A stretch of DNA of 64,000 nucleotides, taken from the NCBI RefSeq assembly GCF_000143415.4, contig NW_003314276.1, forward strand, positions 2,169,072 through 2,233,071. The letters run 5' to 3'. Within the stretch, counting starts at the first letter, position 1. Each line of letters opens with the position of its first letter. Below are positions 33,314 through 43,348 of the stretch, one piece after another. A model generated the notes under the pieces. It was not told where the DNA came from. It saw nothing but the letters and a program-made list of their open reading frames with translations, and made no database searches. Made by a program: the position numbers and the translations under genes. The DNA comes from Selaginella moellendorffii. Lineage: Eukaryota > Streptophyta > Lycopodiopsida > Selaginellales > Selaginellaceae.

Positions 33314-33507
33314 GGAGGTTTATATAAAGAGTTTTAAATAATAATTATTGTCTTTGAGTGGAAAAATTTCTTATTTACAATTGTGTTTCCTATTTAATTA
33401 TAAATATTTATATATTAATTTAAATAATCAATGTTTTCAATTTTTTAATCATATCAAAGGTTTGTAACATATGCAACACCTTGGCATTTTTTATTCTATG
33501 TGACATG
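33314..33507. other. Short AT-rich spacer
   Basis: Nothing recognised between the decayed TRIM and the PPR pseudogene. Confidence 0.6.
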
Positions 33508-34092
33508 AAAGATGAGGTGATCAAAGTGGCAGAGCTCTTCTTCAGCAATGCAATGTCAAGCGAGCCATTCACTCCATCATGACCGAAGCATGATCACTAT
33601 CATGATCCATACACTTGCTTGGGGCTCCAGAGATCTGTGTGCTGGAATGCGATGACTACTGCATATGCCCAGCGCAGGCATACTGTCGAAGCGAGAAAGC
33701 TACTGACTCCATGCCCGCCAAGATCGATCTTCCTGGAATTCGATGCTCTCGTCTTCAGATATTCGCTCGCTTTCTTGGAAAACTGGTGATGGCGAGCAAA
33801 CGCGGAAGCCGTGACACCCCAGGCAGCTTTTCCGGCATGGAGTGGAAGATCGAAGTAGCGTTTCGAACGAATCCATTGTGCGCGTAGCCGTGGAGCATAG
33901 CAGACCAGGAAACCAAGCTCGCCTCCTTCATCGCCGCGAAGATCTCCTCGGCCTTGGACAGAAGCCCGTTTTGAGTATATGCGATCACACGCTGTACCGG
34001 GCAGCGTTTCGTCGAGATGCGAGCGAGCTTGTTTTCAGCATGCCTTTCAAGCCAGACTCGTGGACTCTTAGCTCGATTCATCAACCGTTGTA
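33508..34092 (+). pseudogene. Decayed copy of the S-type PPR gene
   Basis: Pieces match 23380-24457 in mixed order. gtggcagagctcttcttc (33525) and the segment with gcatatgcccagcgc are on the plus strand. About 33767-33980 is inverted, so the minus strand reads GLLSKAEEIFAAMKEASLVSW. The final 110 bp match the 3' end on the plus strand (ASELVFSMPFKPDS). The rearrangement rules out a product. Confidence 0.88.
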
Positions 34093-34160
34093 AGAAGAGA
34101 TCGACCAAAATCAATCAGTGGATCCATCCGAGAGATGAAAGACTTTTTCGAGAGCTTTAG

Positions 34161-34996
34161 TTACCGGTTGATCCATTCGTTGGCACGACCACCCGACTCG
34201 TCCATGTCGATGAAGAGGCTCACGGCCTTGCCAATGCGTGGCCTCTCTTTTGTCTTCTCGAGGCTGGAGCGAATCACCGATACGGCTCCCCAGCACTTGA
34301 GAGCGTTGGCCACATCGTCCAAGTGTAGGAGATACTCTTCCTCGCTCAGTGGAAACGATCTCTGGAAGAAAACATAGCCATAGAAGCTCGAGTTTACGCA
34401 AGAATCTAGCTCCAAAGTACCTGTTCTCGATATTTCCACATGACATTCATGGCCAAGTATTGCTTCCCCAAGAATTCCTGTGGATGGATCGTGAGCAAGC
34501 ATCGAAAACACTGTCCTTTGCTGGAAGAAGTTCTTCGAGTCTTACCTTCTTGATGAGCTGAACGTCGTAAGATCTTCCATACTTCTTTCGAATCAGGCCC
34601 GCCAGATCAATCCCGCTGAAGCTCATCTCGTTCTTGTCCACGCTCTTTTCCAGGTCCTCCCGGAATCTCTCGGCATCTGCCTACACAGCGCGAGTCACAA
34701 GAACCAGAAATATTACCGAGAGAAGACCGCGATCGATCGCATTGCCTACTCACATCTGCTGGATTCCACTTCAGATCCTCGCTCTCTTCTTCATCATCGC
34801 TCTCCGACGAATCTCTGCTCGCGGCGGAGGCCCTTACTTGGACGAAGCAGCACCTGATCGCCGGCTGGCACGACGACGAGAAGGCTACTGCCGCTCGAAT
34901 CCCAAATTTCTTCGTCTGGATCAATCCACCGCAATCCAAGAGAGCGATCGAGGCCGCGCGATCCGATGCCGCCGCGCAAGCGCTGAGCTGCTTCAT
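34161..34996 (-). CDS. DUF3067 protein, predicted plastid
   Basis: Four exons on the minus strand (34754-34996, 34546-34680, 34421-34477, 34161-34361) with introns of 73, 68 and 59 bp, all phase 0 with GT...AG ends. The product is 211 residues. Residues 1-60 are Ser/Ala/Arg-rich like a transit peptide, followed by an acidic stretch. About 105-190 is the DUF3067 domain: GLIRKKYGRSYDVQLIKK, then VMWKYREQRSFPLSEEEYL, and KTKERPRIGKAVSLFID. The family occurs in cyanobacteria and plastid-bearing eukaryotes; its role is not established as far as I know. It is divergent with the MRS2 gene, 169 bp apart. A truncated duplicate of the last exon lies at 24503-24712. Confidence 0.9.
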
Positions 34997-35165
34997 TGTT
35001 GCCCTAGATTATGCCCGCCCGCCATCGCCAAGCTCATTGGCCATTCATTCCCGCCACGTATCTTTGCTGACCTGGCATTTTCTTGCCCACAAGTTTGAAA
35101 GCATTGGTTTTAGGTCATTTTATTTCTATCGTTCTAGCTGGGAGCTATGCTCCCGCGCTATCGTC
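34997..35165. promoter_or_regulatory. Short divergent promoter between DUF3067 and MRS2 genes
   Basis: Only 169 bp separate the two start codons, so transcription of both genes must start in or near this stretch. I see no clear TATA box; the tattttatt-like sequence near 35117 is the only candidate. Confidence 0.6.
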
Positions 35166-37062
35166 ATGGATCCCCTTCTTAGCAGCTCGTTGGTAGGGCA
35201 TGGCGTGAGAAGCATTGATCTCCACAGCAAGCTATTGCTACTCGGTGGATTTAGTTATGGCAGTAGTCCAGGAATCCAGAAAATTTCATCTGCGCGGAGG
35301 TTCAAGGCTTCTGGATCATCCGCAGCGGCGGATAAGCTCATCGACGATCGCAGCGCCGAGGATTCACCAGTTAGCTCCTCGATTGGAGTGAAGGAGCCGG
35401 TCTACGAGGTGAAAATCTCTCTCGGCTTATATTCTCAGCTAACTATTGCTTTCCAGGTTCTACAAGTGGATCCCAGAGGGAATGTGATCAAGAAAGAAGT
35501 TAGCCGGCGACAATTGCTAAAGACCAGCGGTAAGAGGTAGTGAGCTTGGTTTCTTTCTTGCTGGATTGGTGATGTTTCTATGTTTTCTTGGTCAGGTTTG
35601 AGGCTACGTGATATAAGGAGCGTAGACCCGTCGCTATGGGTCACAAACTCGATGCCATCCTTACTGGTAATCCTCGTGTTTCTCTTGGAGGATTTCTATC
35701 ATGTTTGTTTTGCTAGAGCTGGATCAGGTACGAGACAATGCGATATTGTTGAACCTCGGTAGCTTGAGAGCAATTGCTACTCCCGAAAGTGTTCTTCTCT
35801 TCGACCACAAGAAGTAAGAAAGAAAGTGATCGTCTTGCTTGTGGTGATTTGCTCACACTGCTGCAGCATTGGTGCACAGCTGTTCCTGGAGACCATCGTT
35901 CAGCGACTTAACGTAGAAAATTCTGGAAGCGTGTCAATGCCCTTTGAGCTTGAGGTAGGCAACCTCTTAAGAAATATCACAGACTCTTAAGCTGAATTGG
36001 TTAGCTAGGTAATCGAAGCAGCATTGATTTCCAGAACGCAGAGGCTGGAACAAACCTTGATGAAGGTTGAACCTAAAGTAAGAATCATCGATCGCTAAAC
36101 GCTGGCCTTGTGTAACGATTAAATGAACAGGTGTTGGCGTTGCTGGAAATATTGCCAAATAAACTCACAGGGGATGTTCTGGAGGACCTTCGAGTTAGCA
36201 AGCAATCACTGGTAGACGAGCTTTCTTGCACGTATAATTCGTGACCTTTGAACATTTCAGGTGGAACTCATAGCGAAGTCAGACGCTCTGAGACAAATGC
36301 TTCTCGACTTGCTTGAAACTCCACAGGACATTCGTAGGATGGCGATCCTCGGGCGCAATTGCAGACTGGGCAATAACGGGTCATTCGAATGCGTCGTATC
36401 AGCTGATAAGCAAATCGCCGAAGGTATCGTGGATATGATTTGCGATTTTCTTGATTGAATGATTTTTCCAGACGAAGAAGAGGAGATCGAGATGCTTATA
36501 GAAAACTACCTGCAACGGTACGTGCGTTTAAGTTTGAACAAATATGGATTTTCACTCGATTCTATATGATAGAAGCGAGTCATGTCACGGCCAAGCGCAA
36601 AAGCTCCTTGATTCCGCTAGAGAGATGGAGGACTCCATTGCTGTAAACTTGAGGTATGGATCCCAAAATCGGAGTAAACCATGACTTGATCGTTTCCTTT
36701 GTAAACTTTCAGCTCCAGACGGCTTGAAGTTGGTCGCCTGGAACTCTTGCTCCAGGTAGCAACATTCTGCTCGGCCCTGGGTGCTCTCATCGCAGGTAGA
36801 GTCTCTGGATTATAGTTGTTCTCCCTGCAAACTCTAATTGCAAAACACACGCGCAGGGCTCTTCGGGATGAACTTGAGATCCTATTTGGAAGAACGCACT
36901 GTAAGAACGGTTTTCCTTTCGTGCATCTCACAGCAGTGCTAACGCTCCAAGCCTTCGTGATTGCAGTACGCGTTTTGGCTCACCACGGGGGGAATAATCG
37001 TCGGGGGCATCATGCTGTTCTTGATGATGTACAATTATCTCAAACAGCGACGGATTCTCTAA
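35166..37062 (+). CDS. MRS2-11: MRS2/CorA-type magnesium transporter, predicted chloroplast (MRS2-11-like)
   Basis: Thirteen exons with 12 introns of 48-66 bp give 407 residues in one frame: 35166-35408, 35457-35529, 35596-35666, 35728-35813, 35867-35954, 36009-36077, 36131-36211, 36261-36423, 36472-36517, 36573-36653, 36713-36795, 36857-36900, 36967-37062. The N terminus is Ser/Arg-rich like a transit peptide. The soluble domain has LRLRDIRSVDPSLW and FELEVIEAALISRTQRLEQT. Two C-terminal helices flank GLFGMNLRSYLEERT, with the GMN signature of Mg2+ channels at about 365-367. The end, AFWLTTGGIIVGGIMLFLMM, resembles the plastid MRS2-11/MGT10 branch. MRS2 proteins form pentameric Mg2+ channels; location in the chloroplast envelope is inferred from this similarity. 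Confidence 0.92.
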
Positions 37063-37346
37063 GAGGTACTTTTCAGTTTCTTCGTTTCTTCGCACACATT
37101 TATAAAAGCTGTGCAAGTGATTGCGATGACTGTCCAAATCTAGGAAGGTACTTCGATGCTCTTTAGTGCTAGGCTGAGTTGGAACGCATCGCACGAGAAG
37201 AAAGCGGACGAGCATTACGCTCTTCTTTTGCATAAAAGGATGCTGCCACAGAGATGGTGTTGGAGGACGCAGAGAAAGTTGGTGCTCGCGATTCCTTGTC
37301 GGACGATACCAGATCATTCCACTAGGGAAGAGCAACCGATCATCGG

Positions 37347-39150
37347 ATGGCAAAGCTCGCGGGAACGATCGTTTGCTGCTACTGGATCACTGTGGTGGCC
37401 TCCTCCTCCTCGTCTCCCGCGATCGGAGTGAACTGGGGGACGTTTGAGTCCGTGAAGCTGGATCCCAGAGCAGTGGTGGAGATGCTCGAGGCCAACGGGA
37501 TTGGAAGAGTGAAGCTCTTTGACGCGGATCCAGCGGTCGTGGGCGCTTTCAGGAACAGCAAGATCGAGCTCACGGTGGCGCTGCCAAACGAGATGCTGCG
37601 GCTGGTGGGATCGCTCCCGGCGGCAGCTCGCAATTGGGTTCGTAGGAACGTGACGCGCTACATCCGAGAGAACGTCAATATCAAGTAAAAACTCTCTCTC
37701 GATCGATCGTAGAGAAAGCTAGAAAAAAGAAAAGCTTGCCTGGATGGATCATGGCTGTTTGGCTGCTTGATCGATTGCTCCCAGCTTTTGGAGCATCTGG
37801 AACATAGATGAAAGTCGATGAGTGGTAACTTTAGCGTTTCTAGCATCTGGAAAGTCCATGAGTGGTTTTGTCTGATCGATTGTTACCAGCTTTTCCAGCA
37901 TCTGGAACATAGATCAAAGTCGATGAGTGGTAGCTTTGATCGATTACTACCTCGATTGACGTCCAAAACTTTGTCCATCCAGGTATGTAGCGATCGGCAA
38001 CGAGCCCTTCCTCAAGAGCTACAATGGGAGCTATCAATCCTACACGTACCCAGCGCTGATCAACATCCAGAACGCGCTACGCGGCGGCGACGAAGGCACC
38101 CGCGCCGTCAAGGCAACCATCCCCATGAACGCCGACGTGCTGGCGGAGACCGTACCCATGGTCCCATCGGCGGGCGCATTCCGTACCGATGTGGCCGCCG
38201 AGATGATCCGCATCGCCGCCGCGCTCGCCGATCACGCGTCGCCCTTCACGATCAACATCTACCCCTTCCTCAGCCTGGCGCAGGATCCATTCTTCCCCAA
38301 GGAATTCGCCTTCTTGGACGGCGCCGCCCCGCCGCTCGTCGATGGCGATCGATCCTACTCCAACGCCTTCGCCGCCGCCTACGATACCCTAGCCGCGGCG
38401 CTCGCGAGGATCGGCTTCCCGGACATGGCGATCGTGGTGGGAGAGATCGGCTGGCCGACCGAGGGGCATCCCGACGCCACCGCTACAAATGCTCAGCGAT
38501 TCAACCAGCGGCTCGTGGATCACATCCTGGACGGCGCCGGGACGCCGATGCGCGCGGGGCCGATGGAGATCTTCCTCTTCGCGCTGCTCGACGAGGACCA
38601 GAAACCTATCGCGGCTGGAAACTTCGAGCGCCACTGGGGAATCCTCGCATCCGACGGGGCGGCAAAGTACACGCTCAACCTAACAGTTTTGGGCGGGACA
38701 ACTTCAAATTCAAATTCAAATTCAAATTTGAATTTGAATTCTTCCCGCCCGGCTATGGCGCTGAACGGGGTTATGGTTCGTCACCTCCCCAGCAAGTGGT
38801 GCGTGCTCAATCCCGACGCCGATGTCACGCTCGTCGGCCAGAACATGGAGTACGCTTGCAGCTTCGCCGATTGCACGCCGCTCATGTATGGGGGATCGTG
38901 CAACGAGATTGGGGGCGATGGGAACGCCTCCTTCGCTTTCAATAGCTACTTCCAGATCAATCAGCAGGAGCGCCACTCCTGCCACTTCGATGGATTGGGG
39001 ACAATCACCAAAGTGGATCCATCGCTGGGATCTTGCGTCTTCCGGATTGGAATCCAGTCGGCCGCCACCAGGAGGAGCCAGAGCTGGATCACAGCAGTAG
39101 CTTTAATCTTTCCTCTCTTTTCCTCGCAAATACTTACATCGCTTCCTTGA
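37347..39150 (+). CDS. Glucan endo-1,3-beta-glucosidase, GH17 with X8 domain, GPI-anchored
   Basis: Two exons, 37347-37684 and 37983-39150, are joined by a 298-bp phase-2 intron, giving 501 residues. A signal peptide covers about 1-25, followed by IGVNWGT at the start of the GH17 barrel. The acid/base Glu is in AIGNEP (about E120) and the nucleophile in VVGEIGWPT (about E267). A linker of alternating Ser/Asn and Leu/Asn (encoded by a 60-bp palindrome) leads to the X8/CBM43 domain (KWCVLNPDADV, Cys-rich, about 384-470). The C terminus is hydrophobic, fitting a GPI signal. Such enzymes hydrolyse callose at the cell wall and plasmodesmata. It is tail to tail with a related gene whose stop lies 45 bp away. 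Confidence 0.93.
37769..37937 (+). repeat. Tandem duplication inside the GH17 intron
   Basis: Two similar 64-bp units start gatcgattg (37769 and 37874, period about 105). Each contains agcatctggaacatagat and ends gatgagtggta. A partial unit lies between them. They explain why this intron is much longer than its neighbours. Confidence 0.85.
38691..38750. other. 60-bp imperfect palindrome in the coding sequence
   Basis: gggcggga at the left pairs with tcccgccc at the right. The inside is attcaaattcaaa facing tttgaatttgaat. It encodes the Asn/Ser-Asn/Leu linker between the GH17 and X8 domains. Confidence 0.9.
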
Positions 39151-39195
39151 AAATCGATCACTTCCATCCCTTCTCCTCTCGCAATCGCTCAAACA

Positions 39196-40888
39196 TCAAA
39201 ATCTTTCCAGCTTCCAGAGGGCGATGAGAATCGCGCTCGCCGCAACCAGCAAATCTCTGATCGAGTAGCAACCATTTCTTCGTGATCCACCGGAGCTCTC
39301 ACTGCTGGTGCTGGTGCTGTTGCTATCACCACCGCTAGAACCAGGCGAGCGAGGCGAGGTCGACGATGAATTTGTGGTGGCGATCTGGATCTTAAACTGG
39401 CACGTCCCGGACGAGGGGCTGGTCTTGGTGATCGTCGCCAAGCCATCGAAGTAGCAGCTCGTGTTGAGTTGATCGTAGAGCTGGTAGTAACTGTTGAAAG
39501 CATACGAAGCTTTCGCGTCACTACCCATCCCATCACACGAGCTGCCGGGGACGATCGACGTGCAATCCGAGTGAGAGCACGCATAGTCCATGTTGTTCCC
39601 CAGTCTGGCGATATCACCGCTCGGATCCAGCACGCACCACTGCCGGGGAAGATACTTGACACTGCTCGCGTTCACCAAGTTGGCCGTCGCGTTTCCACTG
39701 CCTTGAAGATCTAGCCTGTACTTGGCCTTGCCATCGTAGCCGAAGATCCCCCAGTGCCTCTCAAAGTTTCCTGGCGAGATGGTCTTTTGATCCTCGTCGA
39801 GAAGGCTGAAGAGGTAGGCCTCGAGCGGAGGCCTCCTCAGCGGCGTGCCGGACTGTAGGACGTGACGGATGAAAGCCTGGTTGAATCTGACAGCGTTGGC
39901 GACGTTGGCGTTTATGTCCCCGTCGGTCGGCCACCCGATCTCTCCGATGATGATCGTCATGTTGGAATAGCCGGCTTTCGTGAGAGCTGCCACCAGCAGA
40001 TCATAGCTCGCGTCGAAAACGTTGGTGTAGCTGAGGTTGCCATCCACTAGCGGGAAGTCAGTGCCGTCGAAGAAAGCGAAGTCCCTTGGAAAGTGTGGGT
40101 CTTGCTGGAGGCTGAGGAACGGATAGACGTTGATAACGAAGGGCGCGTTGTGCTCGGCCAGGGCTTCCACAACTTTGAGGACCTGTGGTGCTATGTCTGG
40201 ACGGAAAATCCCTCCTGAAGGTAATGTCGAGTCGCCATTGCTAAGAACGTCCCCGTTCAACGGTATAGTGGCCTTGATGCTCTCACCCAGTCCTGCACTT
40301 ACCAGAGCATCCTGGACGTTTTTCAGTGCCGGGTACGCCAAGTTGTCATAGCTTCCATTGTACGCCTTGAGAAATGGCTCGTTTCCTACGGCCACGTATC
40401 TGCAAGTAGCTATAGTAATATAAACATGATCTGTGTCTCACGACAAAACAATGACGAAACACTTACTTTATCTTGACCCCGTTCTTCGCTGTCCTGTATC
40501 GAGTGACATTTCTACGCACCCAGTTCCGAGCCGCTGCAGGAAGTGTAGCAACCAGCTCCAGCATCTCGTTGGGAATTGCTATCATCAGCTCCATATCTGT
40601 TCCCCGAAACGACTCCATCACTCCAGGATCTGCATCGAACAGCTTCACCTTGGAGATCCCATTCGCTCGAAGCATCTGGACAACGGTTTTGTTGGGAAGC
40701 CTGTGAGATGCCATTGTCCCCCAATTCACACCGATCCCTGCAGCCTCCGAGTGCCTTGAGCTGCACCACACCATGCACAACAGCAGTAGCTGCCACCACC
40801 ACTGCAGCCGGAGCGAGGAGCTCCGTCTCGAGATCATCCCGATGGGCTGCAAACTGCTGTTACGCTTGTTACGCTTGTTCCTCTTCAT
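39196..40888 (-). CDS. Glucan endo-1,3-beta-glucosidase, GH17 with X8 domain, GPI-anchored
   Basis: Two exons, 40467-40888 and 39196-40399, with a 67-bp phase-2 intron at the same position as in the neighbouring GH17 gene. The product is 541 residues; a start at Met18 would give a cleaner signal peptide (WWWQLLLLCMVWC). The catalytic Glu are in VAVGNEP (about E148) and IIIGEIGWPT (about E294). The X8 domain begins RQWCVLDPSGDI. A Ser/Gly/Thr-rich stretch and a hydrophobic end (LLVAASAILIALW) suggest a GPI anchor. Matching domain order and intron position show it and the gene at 37347-39150 are duplicates, now convergent. Function is callose hydrolysis at the cell surface by family. Confidence 0.93.
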
Positions 40889-41363
40889 GCGCTTAGAAAC
40901 GCTCCAGGGAGGAGCGTTTGGAAGCCTGAACGCGAGAGGGACAGCGAGCCTGCATCCAACGCATCTGTCAGAAATCCGGGCGATGGATCACCAACCGCGC
41001 ATAAAAAAAAAACATGCTACCTTGTCTGATATACTTACGGCCACGCTAAGTAGGTGCCTTGTTGCGTTGTCGTCTTCGGAGAACAATGAAGGAAGGAAGA
41101 GTTTGAGTCGTTGACGACTCCATTGAGCCTGTCCATGGTGTAAAATCTCCAGAGTCAGGGAATTTGTAAGGCGTCTTAAATCGGACAAGCGAGCGGTCTA
41201 CGTCAAAGGCACCCACCTCTTCTGCGCGCGTTCACATGACTCTCTGTGCGCCTATAGGGAGAGCATCCATGCGTCCTTGCAGAAAAGTGGCTTCCAAGGG
41301 AAGCATTCAGTTCAGTGCGCCACGTAGAATAATAAACAAACTGGACTAGGAACCTGAGATAAT
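40889..41363. other. Intergenic, promoter side of the GH17 gene
   Basis: 475 bp between the minus-strand GH17 start and the stop of the DUF1995 gene. No gene was recognised. Confidence 0.6.
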
Positions 41364-42600
41364 TTACCGATTTTTCAAGGAATCGGCATTGAACTTCAAC
41401 TCCTGGAACATCCTCGTCACCCAGTTAGCGTTGCTCGAGGAAGACCCTTTGGCTTGCTTAAGAATAAGCCGGAGTTTCTCGTAAGAAGGCTTCTCAGGCT
41501 CGACAGCGATGCACTCGCTTTCGCCAGAGCCATCCGTGAGGAAGACCTGGATGTCATTCATAGCACTCGTCAACACAAGGAAAAAAACATGGAGAAAGGA
41601 AACGGAGAACGACGTACAACCTGCCAGCTCCCTGGATGTCTTTTAAAAATCTTCACGTTGTCTCCTAAGATTCGGAGCTGCTGCAAGTAATAAACCATAG
41701 AAAAGCTCTTGACGAAGTCCTCTTTCAATTTCTTCTTTCCTCCAAACCCAAAGTCGGAGATCACCTGTGTGAAAAAAGATCAACAAGAGCTCGAAAAGCT
41801 TTCAAACAGCTAGCTTACTTGCCCGTCTCGCCACTCAGCATTCATAAGTATAAGAGGCCGATCGATATTCCTGCTTGCCATTTCCTGGATAACATCCAGC
41901 GTCTCCGCTGTTGGAAACAGTACCAAAGCCACCTGGATGACAATGGAATCGATCCGATCAGACCAAAACTTAACGCTCTAGAACTCTTACATTTCCATTC
42001 TCCCAAGCACCCACGGCATCTCCTTCGTCGATGAGGTATTTTTTGAGCTCGCCACCGCTAGAACTTTCATTCTCAACAGGAGTGATCCTCGAGAGAAGAG
42101 ACGAGACCATCGGTGCCGCAGCTTTGAATCGCTGCTGGATTCCTCCCTAGCAAAGCACAGCACACTAGTCCACAGCATGAGCAACGAAAGAACACACGAG
42201 AGAACTTACGGGCCAATCGTCGAGGTCGGTAGCTCCGATCAGTGGAAGCGGCATTTCAAGTTGGAGACGCTTGGAACCATCTCTCATCGCTTGCTTGCAC
42301 GCGATTCTTGCCTGGAATGTGAGGAATTCCTCTCCATTCTTCCCAAGAACAGCAACACCTACCTGATCAATGCTCTCCTCCAGAGTATCCGGCAGTGGGA
42401 AGATTCTTGGCGGCGCTCCAGCCTAGAGCACGCAAACAAGGAAATCGCATCGACTAGATGAAACAGCAGCAAAAAACCTGAGAAGAATCCTGGGCCGCAT
42501 TTCTCACTGGTCGATGCTTCCTCTGGAGCTGGTGTGGCGGCGCGGCGCCTATCGATCGCGCCACGATCCACGACGATCGCTCGAGTCCTAGAAGAATCAT
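41364..42600 (-). CDS. DUF1995 protein, predicted plastid
   Basis: Seven exons on the minus strand: 42478-42600, 42363-42422, 42210-42311, 41991-42146, 41819-41932, 41621-41764, 41364-41546. All six introns (51-74 bp) are phase 0. The product is 293 residues. After a basic N terminus, probably a transit peptide, comes PPRIFPLPDTLEESIDQARI with CKQAMRDGSKRLQLEMPLPL, typical of the start of DUF1995. VALVLFPTAETLDVIQEMA and RPLILMNAEWRDGQVISDFG follow, and RILGDNVKIFKRHPGSWQVF near the end. DUF1995 occurs in cyanobacterial and chloroplast proteins, including the photosystem II assembly factor LPA3; the exact role of this member is unknown. It is head to head with the prefoldin gene, 66 bp apart. 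Confidence 0.88.
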
Positions 42601-42666
42601 CAGGAAAATATTTTGGCCTAGGGTGTAGAGAGGAGAGCTAAGAACCCTAATATTTCTTGGGGAGCT
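42601..42666. promoter_or_regulatory. 66-bp divergent promoter with telo-box-like motif
   Basis: Only 66 bp separate the start codons of the DUF1995 gene (-) and prefoldin gene (+). It contains gaaccctaa (about 42642-42650), close to the telo box AAACCCTAA common in promoters of plant translation and housekeeping genes. Leaders must be very short or overlap. Confidence 0.6.
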
Positions 42667-43348
42667 ATGGCGGGCGCGTCGGCCGCGGGCGTGATGGAAG
42701 AGGTGAGCAAGCTGAGCGTGGATCAGATCCGGCAGGTCAAGGATCAGGTGGATGGCGAGCTCAGCGTGCTCCAAGACAGCGTCAACAACATAAGAACTGC
42801 AGCGAATCGATTCGAGATGGCTGCCAAGGCGCTCCAAAATCTCTCGCAGCATCCCAATGGTGGGAAATGTAGCTATGAAAATGCTCTAACTCTCTCTCTT
42901 TTCGATCAATTCAGGCAAGAAGCTCCTGGTTCCACTCACGGCATCGCTCTACGTTCCTGGAACGCTTCAAGACGTTGAGAAAGTTCTTATAGACGTTGGA
43001 ACAGGCTACTACATTGAGGTATAGAAGTTTTTCTCTCTTCTTTCTAGAGTTTCTAGCCTCGTTGTTTCTTTCCACGAGAGATCATCGCAAGTTCTACTGT
43101 TGTGTCTAGAAATCTGTCACCGATGGGAAGGATTACTGCGACCGCAAAATCAACTTCTTAAAAGCCAACCACGAGAAGCTGATGGAGGTAAGCTTTTTCC
43201 TTGTTTCTCTTTTGTTCTTTCTTCGTGTCCGATGCGAGATTTTGTTCTTCTGGAACTCGAACAGGTAGCTTCCGAGAAGAGGAATGTGGCCGAGCAAGTC
43301 AATATGGTTTTGCAAGCCAAGCTACGCCAAGTAATGGCCTCGAAGTGA
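42667..43348 (+). CDS. PFD5: Prefoldin subunit 5
   Basis: Four exons, 42667-42859, 42915-43018, 43110-43187 and 43265-43348, give 152 residues. The N-terminal coiled coil ([20 protein letters not shown] onward) leads to the beta-hairpin region [15 protein letters not shown]. Then [20 protein letters not shown] and a C-terminal coiled coil follow. This is the alpha-type prefoldin subunit 5 pattern and normal length. Prefoldin is a cytosolic hexamer that passes unfolded actin and tubulin to the CCT chaperonin. The start at MAGASAAG is the first ATG after the short shared promoter. Confidence 0.94.

Noticed and set aside
37818-38945. 375-residue plus-strand frame
   Set aside because: Alternative frame over the GH17 intron and second exon; the GH17 frame carries catalytic and X8 motifs.
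42642-42650. Interstitial telomere repeat
   Set aside because: Only a single aaccctaa unit is present; a promoter telo box is more likely.
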